This document shows positions 21,101 through 29,008 of a DNA stretch of 29,008 nt, piece by piece; position 1 is the stretch's first letter; each line of letters starts with the position of its first letter. The stretch covers positions 843,036 through 872,043 of the forward strand of contig FN649749.1 in the NCBI GenBank assembly GCA_000310025.1. The letters are read 5' to 3'. Made by a program: the position numbers and the translations under genes. Below the pieces are notes generated by a model. The model worked only from the letters and a program-made list of their open reading frames with translations, searched no databases and was not told the DNA's origin. The DNA comes from Ectocarpus siliculosus. Its lineage: Eukaryota; Sar; Phaeophyceae; Ectocarpales; Ectocarpaceae.

Positions 21101-24100
21101 GTTACCGTTCATCTGCGCCAGCAGCCGGCTGACCAAACCACCAATGACGAACACACACGTGAATACAACACGGTCGGTGCCGCGCTTGCTCTGCTGCCCC
21201 GACCTTCTCTACTGTTCCTTCTAAGGGCTAACCGAATACTTGCACGCGCGTCCCGCACCGCCCCAGGCTCTTGTCCCGGTGAGCGCGATGATCCAGTGGG
21301 CCGCATCGCAGCCAGCGTCTTCCTCCTCTTCTGTGGTTGGTGACGACCCTTTGCGACCGAAGCGCCTTGAGGTGCTGAAGTGGTGCAGAGAGAACGGGTG
21401 TCCTTGGGACGAGGCTACAACATCCGAGGTGCGGAAGGGCTGTCTTCCTAGTGGCGGTGTTCGGAACAAGCGTGCACTGTGCGCGGTTTTGTTAGGCTGC
21501 TGCCCACTGCCGCTGTTGTTCTTGTTTCCCACTCAAGACCTTCCTTCGGGTGGTGTTCGGAAAAGTTCGGAAAGAGCGTGGACTGTGCTCGGTCTTCTTC
21601 TTCCCAAGAGACTGCTGCTGTTGTTCTTGTTTCCCACTCAAAACCCTTCTTCGGGTGGTGTTCGGAAAAAGCGTAGGGTGTACTCGGTTTTCTTGTTCCC
21701 AAGAGGCTGCTGCCCACTGCCGCTGTTGTTGTTTTCCCACTCGAAGCCTTTAAAGCCCGTGTGCGCTTCCAGGAGGGCCCTTCAAGTTTTTGTGGAGTAG
21801 CCGAGCTTTTTTTAATTGGACCAGGGTTTCAGTTGGCAACCTACGATACTTGTAGGCTCGTGCCGTACTGCAGGAAATTTTTCAGGCTTTTCAGCGACAG
21901 CAGCGGTGGCAGCAGTTGCTGTTGTTGAAAGTTCGTCTTGGCATGTAGCGACTGGTCTGACCGTTTGTCAGTGCCGTGTCTGCTCTACTCTTCCAACTCG
22001 ACGATGTTTTTTTTTTCGGTCACCGCTTCTCGAACTGGCAATTTTTTTTCCAGAGGACATGCACCCCCACCCGTTTAGGGGAGACACGACAGGTATTTTG
22101 AGAAAAGAAAAATACTATGTTCGTGCACAGATTCTTGTCCCCCCTTTCGCCCATCCGACCTTTCGCCCACGCACGCGGTTGGCTCTTTGTTTTGCCCTAT
22201 ACACTATCCTACCCAGGCTGCCCGGGAGGGAAACATGGAAATCTTGCGGTATGCCGTGGGCAACGGCTGCCCTAGGAACGTGCTCATGTGCGCGTACGCC
22301 GCGGCGGCGGGCCACTTGGAAACCCTCAAGTGGGCGAGGGAGGAGGAGGGCTGCGGCTGGTGGGTGTTTTTTTTTTTACGGATACCCTGATTTTTTTTGT
22401 GATCCCCATCTGGTACTCGTGAACGCTGGGGCATGCAACTTTATCGTTTCGGGGTGGGTTAGCTGATGGATCACACGGTCAACACTATTTCTTTTGTGAT
22501 CCACATCTACTCTTGAATGTCTGGGTATGTGCACTCTCTAACATTAAGGAACGCGTCGGCTGGCAGATAGCTGGATCATGATGCTATCTGTCCAATACAC
22601 ACCCATAAGTAGAATGCCTTCTCTGTTGATAACATAATTGGCGCTCCAAGACGCGTTCGAAGAGTTGCAGTGGCAAACTAAGACACGGGTGCTCTCTTTT
22701 GAAATTCATCAAAGAAAAACGTATGTTTCAACGAAGTGTTAAGCTGTCTGCAGCATTTTCTTTTTTTGTTCATCTCAAGTACCCCCCCCCCCCGCTCGTA
22801 ATAACTTTCCATTTCGAAAAAGTGTGAAGTAATACACACAATTTTTTTTTTGTCAGCTCAATTTCCCCCCTCATCTTTTTTCCCCTCAGGAACGAGGCCA
22901 CGTGTGCGTTCGCGGCAGCGGGGGGTCACTTGGAAGTCCTGGAATGGGCGAGAGAGAGGGGTGCCCCATGGGGAGAGGAGACGTGCGCAAGTGCCGCCAG
23001 GGGGGGCAGGCTCGAGGTGCGGGTTTTTAGGTTCGGCCCGGCAGCCAGCTCGGCGACCGCTCGCTTGCTGCCTTGCCGTGTATGAGGTGGAGGGATGACA
23101 CCCCCCTCTGCACCGGTTGTAGAACTCGATTGGTCCACAACCGAGCTCGTGCCCAACCCCAAAAATGGCGGTGTCGGAAACACGTCTTCGACGGCTTTCC
23201 GTCGACGTGCCGCGGGCTCTGTACGCAGCCCCATGGTTACGGAGCAATCGATCTTTCAAAGTCTAGCGGGGGTGCCATCTCTCCGCCCCCGCCTGTTTGT
23301 ATGTCGTGCGGGTCGCACTGCTTTGCTCCCGGGACTGGCAGATTGATGATGTTGCGGCGCAATTACATGCCGTAGGTGACGTAAGATACCACACCCCCTT
23401 GCACCGACCCTCAAAAGCAACGATTACTCTAGAGCAGCAAAGGGTGGCGGCACCGAAAATGGCGGCGTTGGGACCGTCTCGTCGAGAGCTTTTCGAAAAT
23501 GTATCATTTGGTTGAGATATCCTCTTCGTCATGGAGTGGTCGAGCTTTGAAGATCTGCCCAGGGGGTGTGATATCTTATGTCAGCCTACGGTAGGACGCC
23601 GAATGATTTTGTTGCAGCGCTATTGAGGGGCGGGTTATCCCCGCATTGTGGTGCGGTTTTTGTGTTCGCGGTGTGGAATTAATTGATTGTGGTTCCCGGG
23701 ACGTTGGAGAATGGAGTTTGTCTATTTTCGCTCTCTCCTGTCGTCGTAGGTCGCATAAGATAACACCCCCCCCCCTCTCGACCGATTCGACGGTCACAGC
23801 TCGAAATCGTATCGCTTGATCTTGTTCTTGGTCGTGGAGCAACGGAGATTTGATAGTCGGTCTAAGGTGGGTGCCATCTCTCAATCTCTTACGGCGCAAC
23901 AACAACAACAACAACAACAAAACACTATCCGCAACCACAAAAACAACAACAAGTCAACCCTCCGTCGTTCGTAAAACCAAGGTTTTGAAGTGGCTGAGAA
24001 AGCACGGGTGCAAGTGGGGGGCGGGGACGTGCGGCAACGCGGCCGAGGGCGGGCACTTTGACGTCCTTAAGTACGCCAGGGGGGAGGGGTGTCCGTGGAC

Positions 24101-24813
24101 CGAGGCGGCCTGCACGCTAGCCGCGAGGGAAGGTCACCTGGAGATCCTCAAGTGGTGCCGCAAGAACGGCTGCAATTGGGTCTCCGCGACGTTCAGGTGA
24201 AGCGGGCAAGGGGTTGGTTGGGCGTTCTCGCCTCTCTCTTTTGTTATAGGATTTATTGTTGAAAATTTTGGCCCGTCATTTTGTTCATTTTTTCACCGAG
24301 TGCACAAATCTGTCATGTGATGTCGTGTGATGTGATTTCACACGTACCAACTGCTGCTGTTGTGTTGCATCGTGTTCCACGTTCCGCGTTCCGCGTTTCC
24401 ATGTTCCACGTGCCGTGTTCCTCGTTTCCGCGTTCCTCATTCCACCTTTCCGCGTTCCGCGTTCTTCGTTACCACGTTCCACGTGCCGTGTTTCTTGTTC
24501 CCACGTTCCTCATTCCACGTTTCCGCACTCACGTTCCGCGTTCCGCGTTCCACGTTCCGTGTCTCGCGTTCCGTCACCGCGCAGGGCTGCCGCGGGCGTG
24601 GGAAACCAGGAGATGCTTTGTTTCCTGTTCGAGGAGGGTTGCCCCTGGGACCGCCGGACTTGCGCCGCGGCCGCGAGGAACTCGGACCTCGAGACCCTCA
24701 AGTGGTTGCGGCTCAAGGGCTGCCCGTGGGACTCGCGGGTGCTGGACGCCGCGGCGGAGGTCGGGGCGATGGACGTGTTCGAGTGGGCAATGAGCAACAA
24801 GTGCCCTTCCTGA
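15176..24813 (+). CDS. Large coiled-coil / unrecognised-domain / F-box-like / ankyrin-repeat protein, eight exons
   Basis: Exons 15176-15422, 17779-18054, 18409-20525, 21363-21428, 22217-22359, 22890-23016, 23982-24196 and 24585-24813 (stop TGA 24811-24813) sum to 3420 nt, 1139 residues, in phase throughout. Exon 1 gives SYLGLTDRGALLDLLL and a Leu/Glu/Arg coiled coil (REKEVAILKS). Exons 2-3 contain VHSAVPRAIKSLNPPLPG, and near residue 415 VVVLTDLQASWKLLWLG, weakly like strands of Crinkler-type nuclease-fold proteins; no intact catalytic motif was seen. A Gly/Ser-rich linker leads to NPLADPTVLRHLIPF near 778 (F-box-like, usual at the N-terminus of such brown-algal ankyrin proteins), then about twelve repeats of type GGHLEVLEWARERGAPW. 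Ankyrin exon joins are very firm: each restores exact repeat spacing. The link of exons 1-2 to 3 rests on phase alone; two genes (15176 part and ankyrin part) remain possible. Role unknown; ankyrin repeats bind proteins. Confidence 0.68.
16205..16356 (+). CDS. Possible terminal exon with acidic/basic tail, inside the long first intron
   Basis: After a TGTGTCTCAG acceptor the frame reads HVTERDLKNLRAAGLGYTRK, then a Lys-rich stretch and an acidic tail ELNSESDDDMVGKK before TAA (16354-16356). It looks protein-like, but I do not recognise it. Its phase also fits the donor at 15422, so exon 15176-15422 could instead splice here and make a 132-residue protein. It might also be an internal methionine-started frame. 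These alternatives cannot be separated without transcripts. Confidence 0.3.
16511..16640 (+). mobile_element. Solo arm related to the fold-back element at 13251-13690
   Basis: GCTCGCCTCACAGTCACCCG, GTTCGCAGTCAA and TTGTGAGCCTTTCTCGTAGC follow the same order as the arms at 13251-13372 and 13552-13690. It is closest to the right arm. No opposing second arm was recognised nearby. It lies in intron 15423-17778. Confidence 0.5.
16930..17237. repeat. Long inverted repeat, 113-bp arms, ~81-bp loop with nested hairpins
   Basis: Arm 16930-17042 matches the reverse complement of 17124-17237 at about 88% by eye, starting with CCGCGTCTGCAG and including a run of over 35 identical bases around GGAGTACTGATGAAGCCGAC. 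Both arms stay open outward-in as RSTDEADQDAKELAA on plus and RSTDEADQDAQELAA on minus. The loop holds two hairpins: AACGCTT/AAGCGTT (17046-17068) and AACGGTT-CTCG-AACCGTT (17074-17091). The host gene for the coding-like arm is not identified. Confidence 0.85.
17386..17755 (+). repeat. Diverged ~65-bp direct repeat, ~305-bp spacing
   Basis: Copies at 17386-17452 and 17692-17755 both run GCGACACCTC, then a gap, then GTTCCATCCxAGGGAGTTGCA. The second copy ends just before the acceptor region of exon 17779-18054, so the repeat may mark an insertion or a duplicated intron end. Confidence 0.65.
20526..20930 (+). repeat. Donor-proximal copies of the (GT)n-GCATCGACCGCGCTAACCGG repeat in the ankyrin gene
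   Basis: The intron after exon 18409-20525 starts GTGCGGCATG(TG)n, then TTTTTATTATTAGCATCGACC and on to CTTCTAAATGCCATTAACT (20526-20642). This is the same ordered unit as GEMIN2 intron positions 10156-10018. Two partial copies follow at about 20770-20860 and 20875-20940, each led by (GT)n. Confidence 0.85.
21436..21760 (+). repeat. Three-copy ~96-105-bp tandem repeat in the next ankyrin-gene intron
   Basis: Each unit contains GGTGTTCGGAA (21456, 21552, 21657), a CTGCTG / CCACTGCCGCTGTTGTT stretch and TTTCCCACTCAA. It begins within about 10 bases of the donor at 21429 and occupies the first 40% of intron 21429-22216. The rest of that intron shows nothing recognisable. Confidence 0.85.
23076..23290 (+). 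mobile_element. MITE-like element, copy 2
   Basis: The left end (CCGTGTATGAGGTGG then AGGGATGACACCCCCCTC) pairs with the right end (GGGGGTGCCATCTCTCCGCC). The core AAAATGGCGGTGTCGGAAAC then GTCTTCGACGGCTTTCCG matches copies 1 and 3. It lies in ankyrin-gene intron 23017-23981. Ends are approximate. Confidence 0.6.
23370..23591 (+). mobile_element. MITE-like element, copy 3, with near-perfect terminal inverted repeats
   Basis: The left terminus CCGTAGGTGACGTAAGATAC, followed by CACACCCCCT, matches the reverse complement of the right terminus, CCGTAGGCTGACATAAGATA then TCACACCCCCT, with about three differences in 30 positions. Length is 222 bp. The core AAAATGGCGGCGTTGGGACC is shared with copies 1 and 2. 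There is no coding sequence, and no convincing target-site duplication was seen. Confidence 0.75.
23744..23894 (+). mobile_element. MITE-like element, copy 4 (short derivative)
   Basis: The left end CGTAGGTCGCATAAGATAAC is followed by a C-run; the right end GGTGGGTGCCATCTCTCAAT then CTCTTACGG is its imperfect inverse. It keeps the GTGGAGCAACGGAGATTTGA motif of the other copies but has lost the AAAATGGCGG core, giving 151 bp. It is followed by (AAC)n at 23898-23921. Confidence 0.55.
24365..24580 (+). repeat. CGTTCC/CACGTTCC minisatellite up to the last ankyrin-exon acceptor
   Basis: About 25 degenerate units of the form CRCGTTCC, GCGTTTCC and CTCATTCC fill intron 24197-24584 from 24370 and stop a few bases before the CGCGCAG acceptor (24584). 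The array supplies the pyrimidine-rich sequence for that splice site. Confidence 0.85.
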
Positions 24814-24897
24814 GAGAGAGATGTGCCGATCCGCTGTGCTAGCCTGGGCCGCCGACGCCACGGAGCGGACGGGATATGTGGTTGCGATGGCGCCGCG

Positions 24898-24951
24898 AGC
24901 ACAGGCGGTGCCAGCACAGGCGGTGCCAGCTTGCGTTGCCTAGGCAACGCA
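24898..24951. repeat. 15-bp tandem duplication plus 20-bp perfect palindrome, 3' of the ankyrin gene
   Basis: AGCACAGGCGGTGCC occurs twice in tandem (24898-24927) and is followed by the perfect palindrome TGCGTTGCCTAGGCAACGCA (24932-24951), 119 bp after the stop codon. It could form a hairpin in the 3' UTR or serve as a protein-binding palindrome; function unknown. Confidence 0.85.
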
Positions 24952-26190
24952 CAGCGGTGGAATCGTTTTTTTGAGAGGGATGGAGACGGGATGGGACCCA
25001 ATCAAGAACCGTCTGTGCCTAGACCAAGGACAGCCCCCCCGCGGGGCCTCTACGTGGGGTAATTGAGTCCCGGCAGCCGTTCAGAGACGGCAATGATGAT
25101 ACGGCTCCAGCGGGGTGCTCTGTTGGTGTAAGGACCCAAGCAGCATGGAGCAAGGCATGGAGGGAGCGATGAGGGAAACTACGCACGCTTCGATAGGTGT
25201 ATTTTTTGTCGTTGCGATTTCTGCCGGGGGTGTAGGACCCCAGGTGGGCATTTTTCAAGGGGGGGGGGGGGGGGGGGGGGCAGGCTAGACGGAAAACAAG
25301 CATAGACGCCCCCCCTCGAGTTGGTCAAGTCCATGTTCTGCTTTCGGTTTCATGCTATTTATATATAGACTAATGGTATTTTCGATTCTACAGCAGTCGC
25401 TTACGCAGTACAGCAGTGTCCCGGAAACAAGTCGTTGACCCAAAGCCCGTTCGATGGTGCTGACTTGAATGCCGCCTGACGAGGAAAATCTTGGGGTTTA
25501 GTGTTGAATGGTTGGGCGTTGTGAGAGGGTATCATAATGATTGTTGTAGCATATTCATCGTGTTAGAGGTACCTTAGACTTCCGTTGGTGTGGGGTTTGG
25601 ATAGCTTGACTTTATGTTTTGTTTTGGGAAGATTGGTGTGGAAGAAATTGCGATTGCATGGTGTGCGCGCGTTCTAGACTTTCGGATGAATCCAATGTTT
25701 GGACGCCGGGGAAGGCGATCTACGCTAGAGTGCAAGGCGTGATGATAAAAAAACTGCTTTTCCGTTCTATGCATGATAACCGTTTGGTAGAATTCTTGTA
25801 GAGGTCAGAGGACCCCAAAATATGGCACAACGGGCGGTGGCTAGTTTTCGGTGTCTGTCTGTGGTGGGCTGAATAGAGATGAAAGTAGTGAGGGACGTGT
25901 GTGTCGTTGATTTTTTTTTTTTGCGTTCTTCTTTGCCTTCCAAAGGCACGATTGAATTGTATTTTTGGAAGCCTCTCTTCTTTCGAGTTTTGCCGGGGCC
26001 GTTGGGCTGGACGCCCTCCTTCGAGAGGAAGGAGAGAGGGCGTCAGGAAGGCGCTTCTTGTTTTTTCGCGCGCGAGATCAATATATTTGCTTTGCGCCGT
26101 CCCCAAGTTTGTACGATGCGATTCTGTCGAGTAGCATAGTTTTGGGGGCCGTTGTCTTTATTGTTGTGGGGTAGGGGGGGGGGGGGGGGG

Positions 26191-26352
26191 GGGTCGCAAC
26201 CGGTGCTTGTTAGGGGAGAATGGGTATTTCGTCGAGCATTCCGTGAGTGAATTCCTGTTGCGGGCATATGTACCGTGAGTGAATTTGATGCCGGGGTCGC
26301 AACTGGTGGTTTATTTGGGGAGAATTAAGGATGTCGTCGAGCATGCCGTGAG
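26191..26352. repeat. ~103-bp diverged tandem duplication
   Basis: GGGTCGCAAC, GGGGAGAAT and GTCGAGCATTCCGTGAGTG at 26191-26252 recur at 26294-26353 with small changes. A further ACCGTGAGTGAATT fragment lies between, at about 26270. The first copy directly follows a long G run. Confidence 0.8.
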
Positions 26353-27826
26353 TGGTGGTTGTTGTGCCAGAGGAAGTTTTTTGCGTTTGATATGTTGGCT
26401 TTGCGGGTTTACGCCGCTCTTCGGCTGTAACTGGAGAGCAATGGGCCTTTTTTTTTAATGTTGTTGTTGTTGTTGTTGTTGCACGTTTTGACCCATGGCC
26501 CGACGGAAGAATGATAGAGAAGAGGAGAGCGTTGATGTGTGGTGTCCGATGGACGTTAAGCTGCAAGCAAGTCGATTACAATCACAGAGGCCTAAGTGTT
26601 CTCTGTTCTTAAGAAGTTTCTCCCTGCCCAGATGTGTTGTTGCTTCCAACAATTTGGATTATCGAAGGAGGGACAAAACTGAAACTGATTCTTGGGTGCG
26701 GGACAGACAAGCAGCTAGCTAGACAGGGCGTGTGCTTTTGGAGTGCTCGCGTGATGATGTACGTGCGCGTGCCCTCTCCTCCCCACCCCAACAAAGCCAC
26801 GAGTCAATCGTTTTTTGCTCTGGGACGGGGCGAACGTGCTCCCGGTGTGCGTATTCTGCTAGCCCATGGCGCCTGTTTGTTGAGCGTTCCTGGGATCCAC
26901 CTTTTGGTGTTAGAGATTAGAGGAGAGGTGAGGGGGGTTGCAGAAGGTGGCCCGCGCTCTCGTTAAATTTTTTTTCTTGTGTCAGGGCTACTGGTGCGGT
27001 GTTGTTGTCCCCAGATGTGTGTGTTTGTTGTGTCGTCGATGTACACCATAGTATCTGGGGTCTTCATTATTTGAACCGCGGTTGGTTTTGCGACCGTTGT
27101 TTTTTGGGATTTTTTGTTTAATGTAAGGCCATTGCATGTACACATGCACTTAAGGCCGGCCGAATACCTACCGTTTCCTCGCGTGTGCTGTTGTTATCGA
27201 GAGGGCGGTGGTGTGTATCGGCCATGCGGAGTCGAAGGTGTCGTCGGTGTTGTTTTCGCGATCGACGGATTCCCGCAGGTTTGCCGGTAAATTATATATC
27301 TACAACATGTAGTTTTAATGCCGACGTGAAAAGAATTGGCTTCTATGCGTACGCAGCGATACGAATGCCTCTTCAAAAGAAAGGTGCATGCAAATGCCAG
27401 AGCTCTTCGGGTGGAGAGAACAAACGCCGTACGGTACGCGGAAGCTGCGAGCGATGGTGATTAACGGCAGTGCGAGCGAGAAGCGGCAAGTAAGTTATTT
27501 CCCTCTTTACGTGGGCGTGTGCTCGGTTTCAGGTTCGTTGTCCCTCTCCCTCCGTCGTTTGCTTACACACGTGCGTTTGCCGTTGGCGTGAGACATGCCG
27601 GGTTCAGGGGCTGCAACGAGATACAGCCGCCGCCGGGGAAACCTGCTGCGAAACGTGCCGTAGAAAGCACCTTACCTTAGCGGAAGGAAGTATGTATGTG
27701 GTATGTATTTATGTAGCAGTGTGGAGATCAGGGAGAAGCGAAGGTGTATTTCACGGACGGATGATAGTAGTCCCTCGTGATGTGCAAGCATTGGACGAAC
27801 GGATGTGTGCATACGGTGTGTGGATA

Positions 27827-28095
27827 TTTCTGTAGTTTTGTAAGGGAACAAACCCGGTTGCCCTACCTGCTAAATAATCGTCGTCGTAAGGACGCAACAA
27901 GAAATTTATCACACCACTGTACTGGTACTGTTTTTGTGCGAATCGTCATATCTTGACTGTTCTCTACACCACCTTGGAAGAATAAGGAAAAAATTTCAGA
28001 GGACCAGCATGGTTGCCCGGAGCAACCTGCGATACCAATGGATATATCTGTAGTTCTGTGAGGGAAAAACCCCGGCAGAATCTGGTCGACGAGCA
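27827..28095. repeat. Diverged direct repeat, ~215-bp spacing
   Basis: GGATATTTCTGTAGTTTTGT then AAGGGAACAAACCCGG (27822-27857) and GGATATATCTGTAGTTCTGT then GAGGGAAAAACCCCGG (28039-28074) are clearly related. The sequence between is not repetitive. Confidence 0.65.
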
Positions 28096-28876
28096 AGCGT
28101 TATACTGCTGCTGTGCGCCTCTGTTGCAACGCCTGCTTTACAACGAAAAATATGTTTGGAAGATGGGAAGAGGCTAACACAATGCAGCGGGTGCTGCTGT
28201 TGTGTTCACTTGGCTCCCAGAAAACGCCATGATCGCATATGATGCACAAACAAAATCCCGGCAATCACGGGCTTTGACTGCTGCTGCGTTGTGTATTGTC
28301 ATGTACCGCGTCGGAAGGAGAGAGGCCCATATTAATTTCTTGTTGGGGGGGTGCGAGCTGGGATGTATTTTGCTGGTTTTGGGGGTGAAGTCGCTCTGGG
28401 ATGGCATGCACAGCAAGAAGTGATTGTACGCATAGTATTTACTACATAGTACTGGTGAGGTCTACAATTTAGTACACAGCAGTCGATGGTTGTTCACCGA
28501 ATCTTCAAGATTCGTTTTTATCCCTTTGGATCTAATTGCGCCGCATCCCGAGAGTTTATCCAGAACCGGTTCTCCTTTGCTGCTGATCTGCTGATTCTGC
28601 TGATGCCGGACACCTTGAAGCTCAGGGCTCGGGTGAGGACGTCGTGTCTTGATGCGAGATCTCGCGCGAAAGGGAGAGGCGGTGAACAGCTCAGCGTGGG
28701 GTGGACAATACGCACGCCACAGCGCCGTCGTTGAAGCCGCCCCGTATTTGATGAAGGAGACGCAGCCTCACATCGTTACCTCGAGGGCGACCTCCCCCGC
28801 AGCTCTTTACCCCTCACGTACGCGACTTTCCAGGAAGCAGTAGCTCTTTGTGAACTTACCGTTGTCTGGGTGTATC

Positions 28877-29008
28877 ATGGACAGCCGGCGTCTGCAGGAG
28901 CTCCGCGAGGTCTATACCCAGCTCTCCCAGCAGAGCACGGGGCCGGATGGATTCTCTGTTGCAGCAGCCGCAGCAGCCGCCGCTGCTGCAGCCGCTCTGA
29001 GCTCCGTG
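28877..29008 (+). CDS. Possible start of an unrecognised gene, running off the window
   Basis: ATG at 28877, in an ATCATGG context, opens 44 codons without a stop to the window edge: MDSRRLQELREVYTQLSQQS, a short GPDGFS linker, then twelve consecutive alanines encoded by mixed GCA/GCC/GCT codons, then LSSV. The amphipathic N-terminal helix and mixed codon use suggest real protein rather than pure repeat. Too short to name. The upstream 350 bases have overlapping frames on both strands but no clear exon. Confidence 0.4.
   Translation, partial: MDSRRLQELREVYTQLSQQSTGPDGFSVAAAAAAAAAAAALSSV

Larger units (their letters stand above)
24814..28876. other. Intergenic stretch, no supported gene
   Basis: This stretch holds the 3' flank of the ankyrin gene, long G runs (about 25259-25280 and 26174-26193) and the short repeats listed separately. 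Several 60-90-codon frames exist: 26495-26722 from an ATG with MARRKNDREEESVD; 27388-27489 ending at a good GTAAGT donor at 27490; and 28230-28423. None shows homology I recognise or a consistent exon chain. The 27388 frame could be a real exon of an unrecognised gene. Confidence 0.45.

Overview
The window reads as nuclear DNA of a stramenopile, most likely a brown alga. The signs are GC-rich exons split by 0.1-2.4 kb GT-AG introns, very abundant simple and tandem repeats in those introns, and an ankyrin protein built from 'GHLEVLKWARExGCPW'-type units, the style that is greatly expanded in brown algae. The lineage is inferred; no marker gene proves it. All gene models were built by eye from frame, splice sites and intron phase, without transcript data.

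Layout. (1) 455-2240, plus strand: last four exons of a BIRC6/UBE2O-type giant E2 ubiquitin-conjugating enzyme; the catalytic part lies left of the window. (2) 2241-5712: no supported gene. (3) 5713-12467, minus strand: eight phase-compatible exons of GEMIN2 (SIP1), the SMN-complex subunit, with a polyglutamine and low-complexity insertion; the N-terminus is lost in damaged sequence beside the assembly gap. (4) 12495-13141: homopolymer-distorted, probably low-quality sequence and a 100-N gap. (5) 13251-14036: a fold-back element and a tandem duplication. (6) 14234-14638, plus strand: possible small two-exon gene. (7) 15176-24813, plus strand: a large eight-exon gene with a coiled-coil N-terminus, an unrecognised middle that weakly resembles Crinkler/nuclease-like proteins, an F-box-like segment and about twelve ankyrin-type repeats. 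(8) 24814-28876: no supported gene, several short repeats. (9) 28877 to the end: possible start of another gene.

The most unusual signal is in the introns. A roughly 120-bp repeat begins at or next to the 5' splice site of one intron in GEMIN2 and one in the ankyrin gene, in the sense direction of both, although the genes are unrelated and on opposite strands. In GEMIN2 it has grown into a 1.1-kb array. A second family, a short terminal-inverted-repeat (MITE-like) element, also sits in introns of the same two genes in the same sense orientation, three copies in one ankyrin intron. Other tandem arrays run right up to splice acceptors. Together these suggest introns being built or remodelled by repeats. 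A 113-bp-arm inverted repeat with protein-like arms lies in the longest intron. The genes show no evident common pathway.
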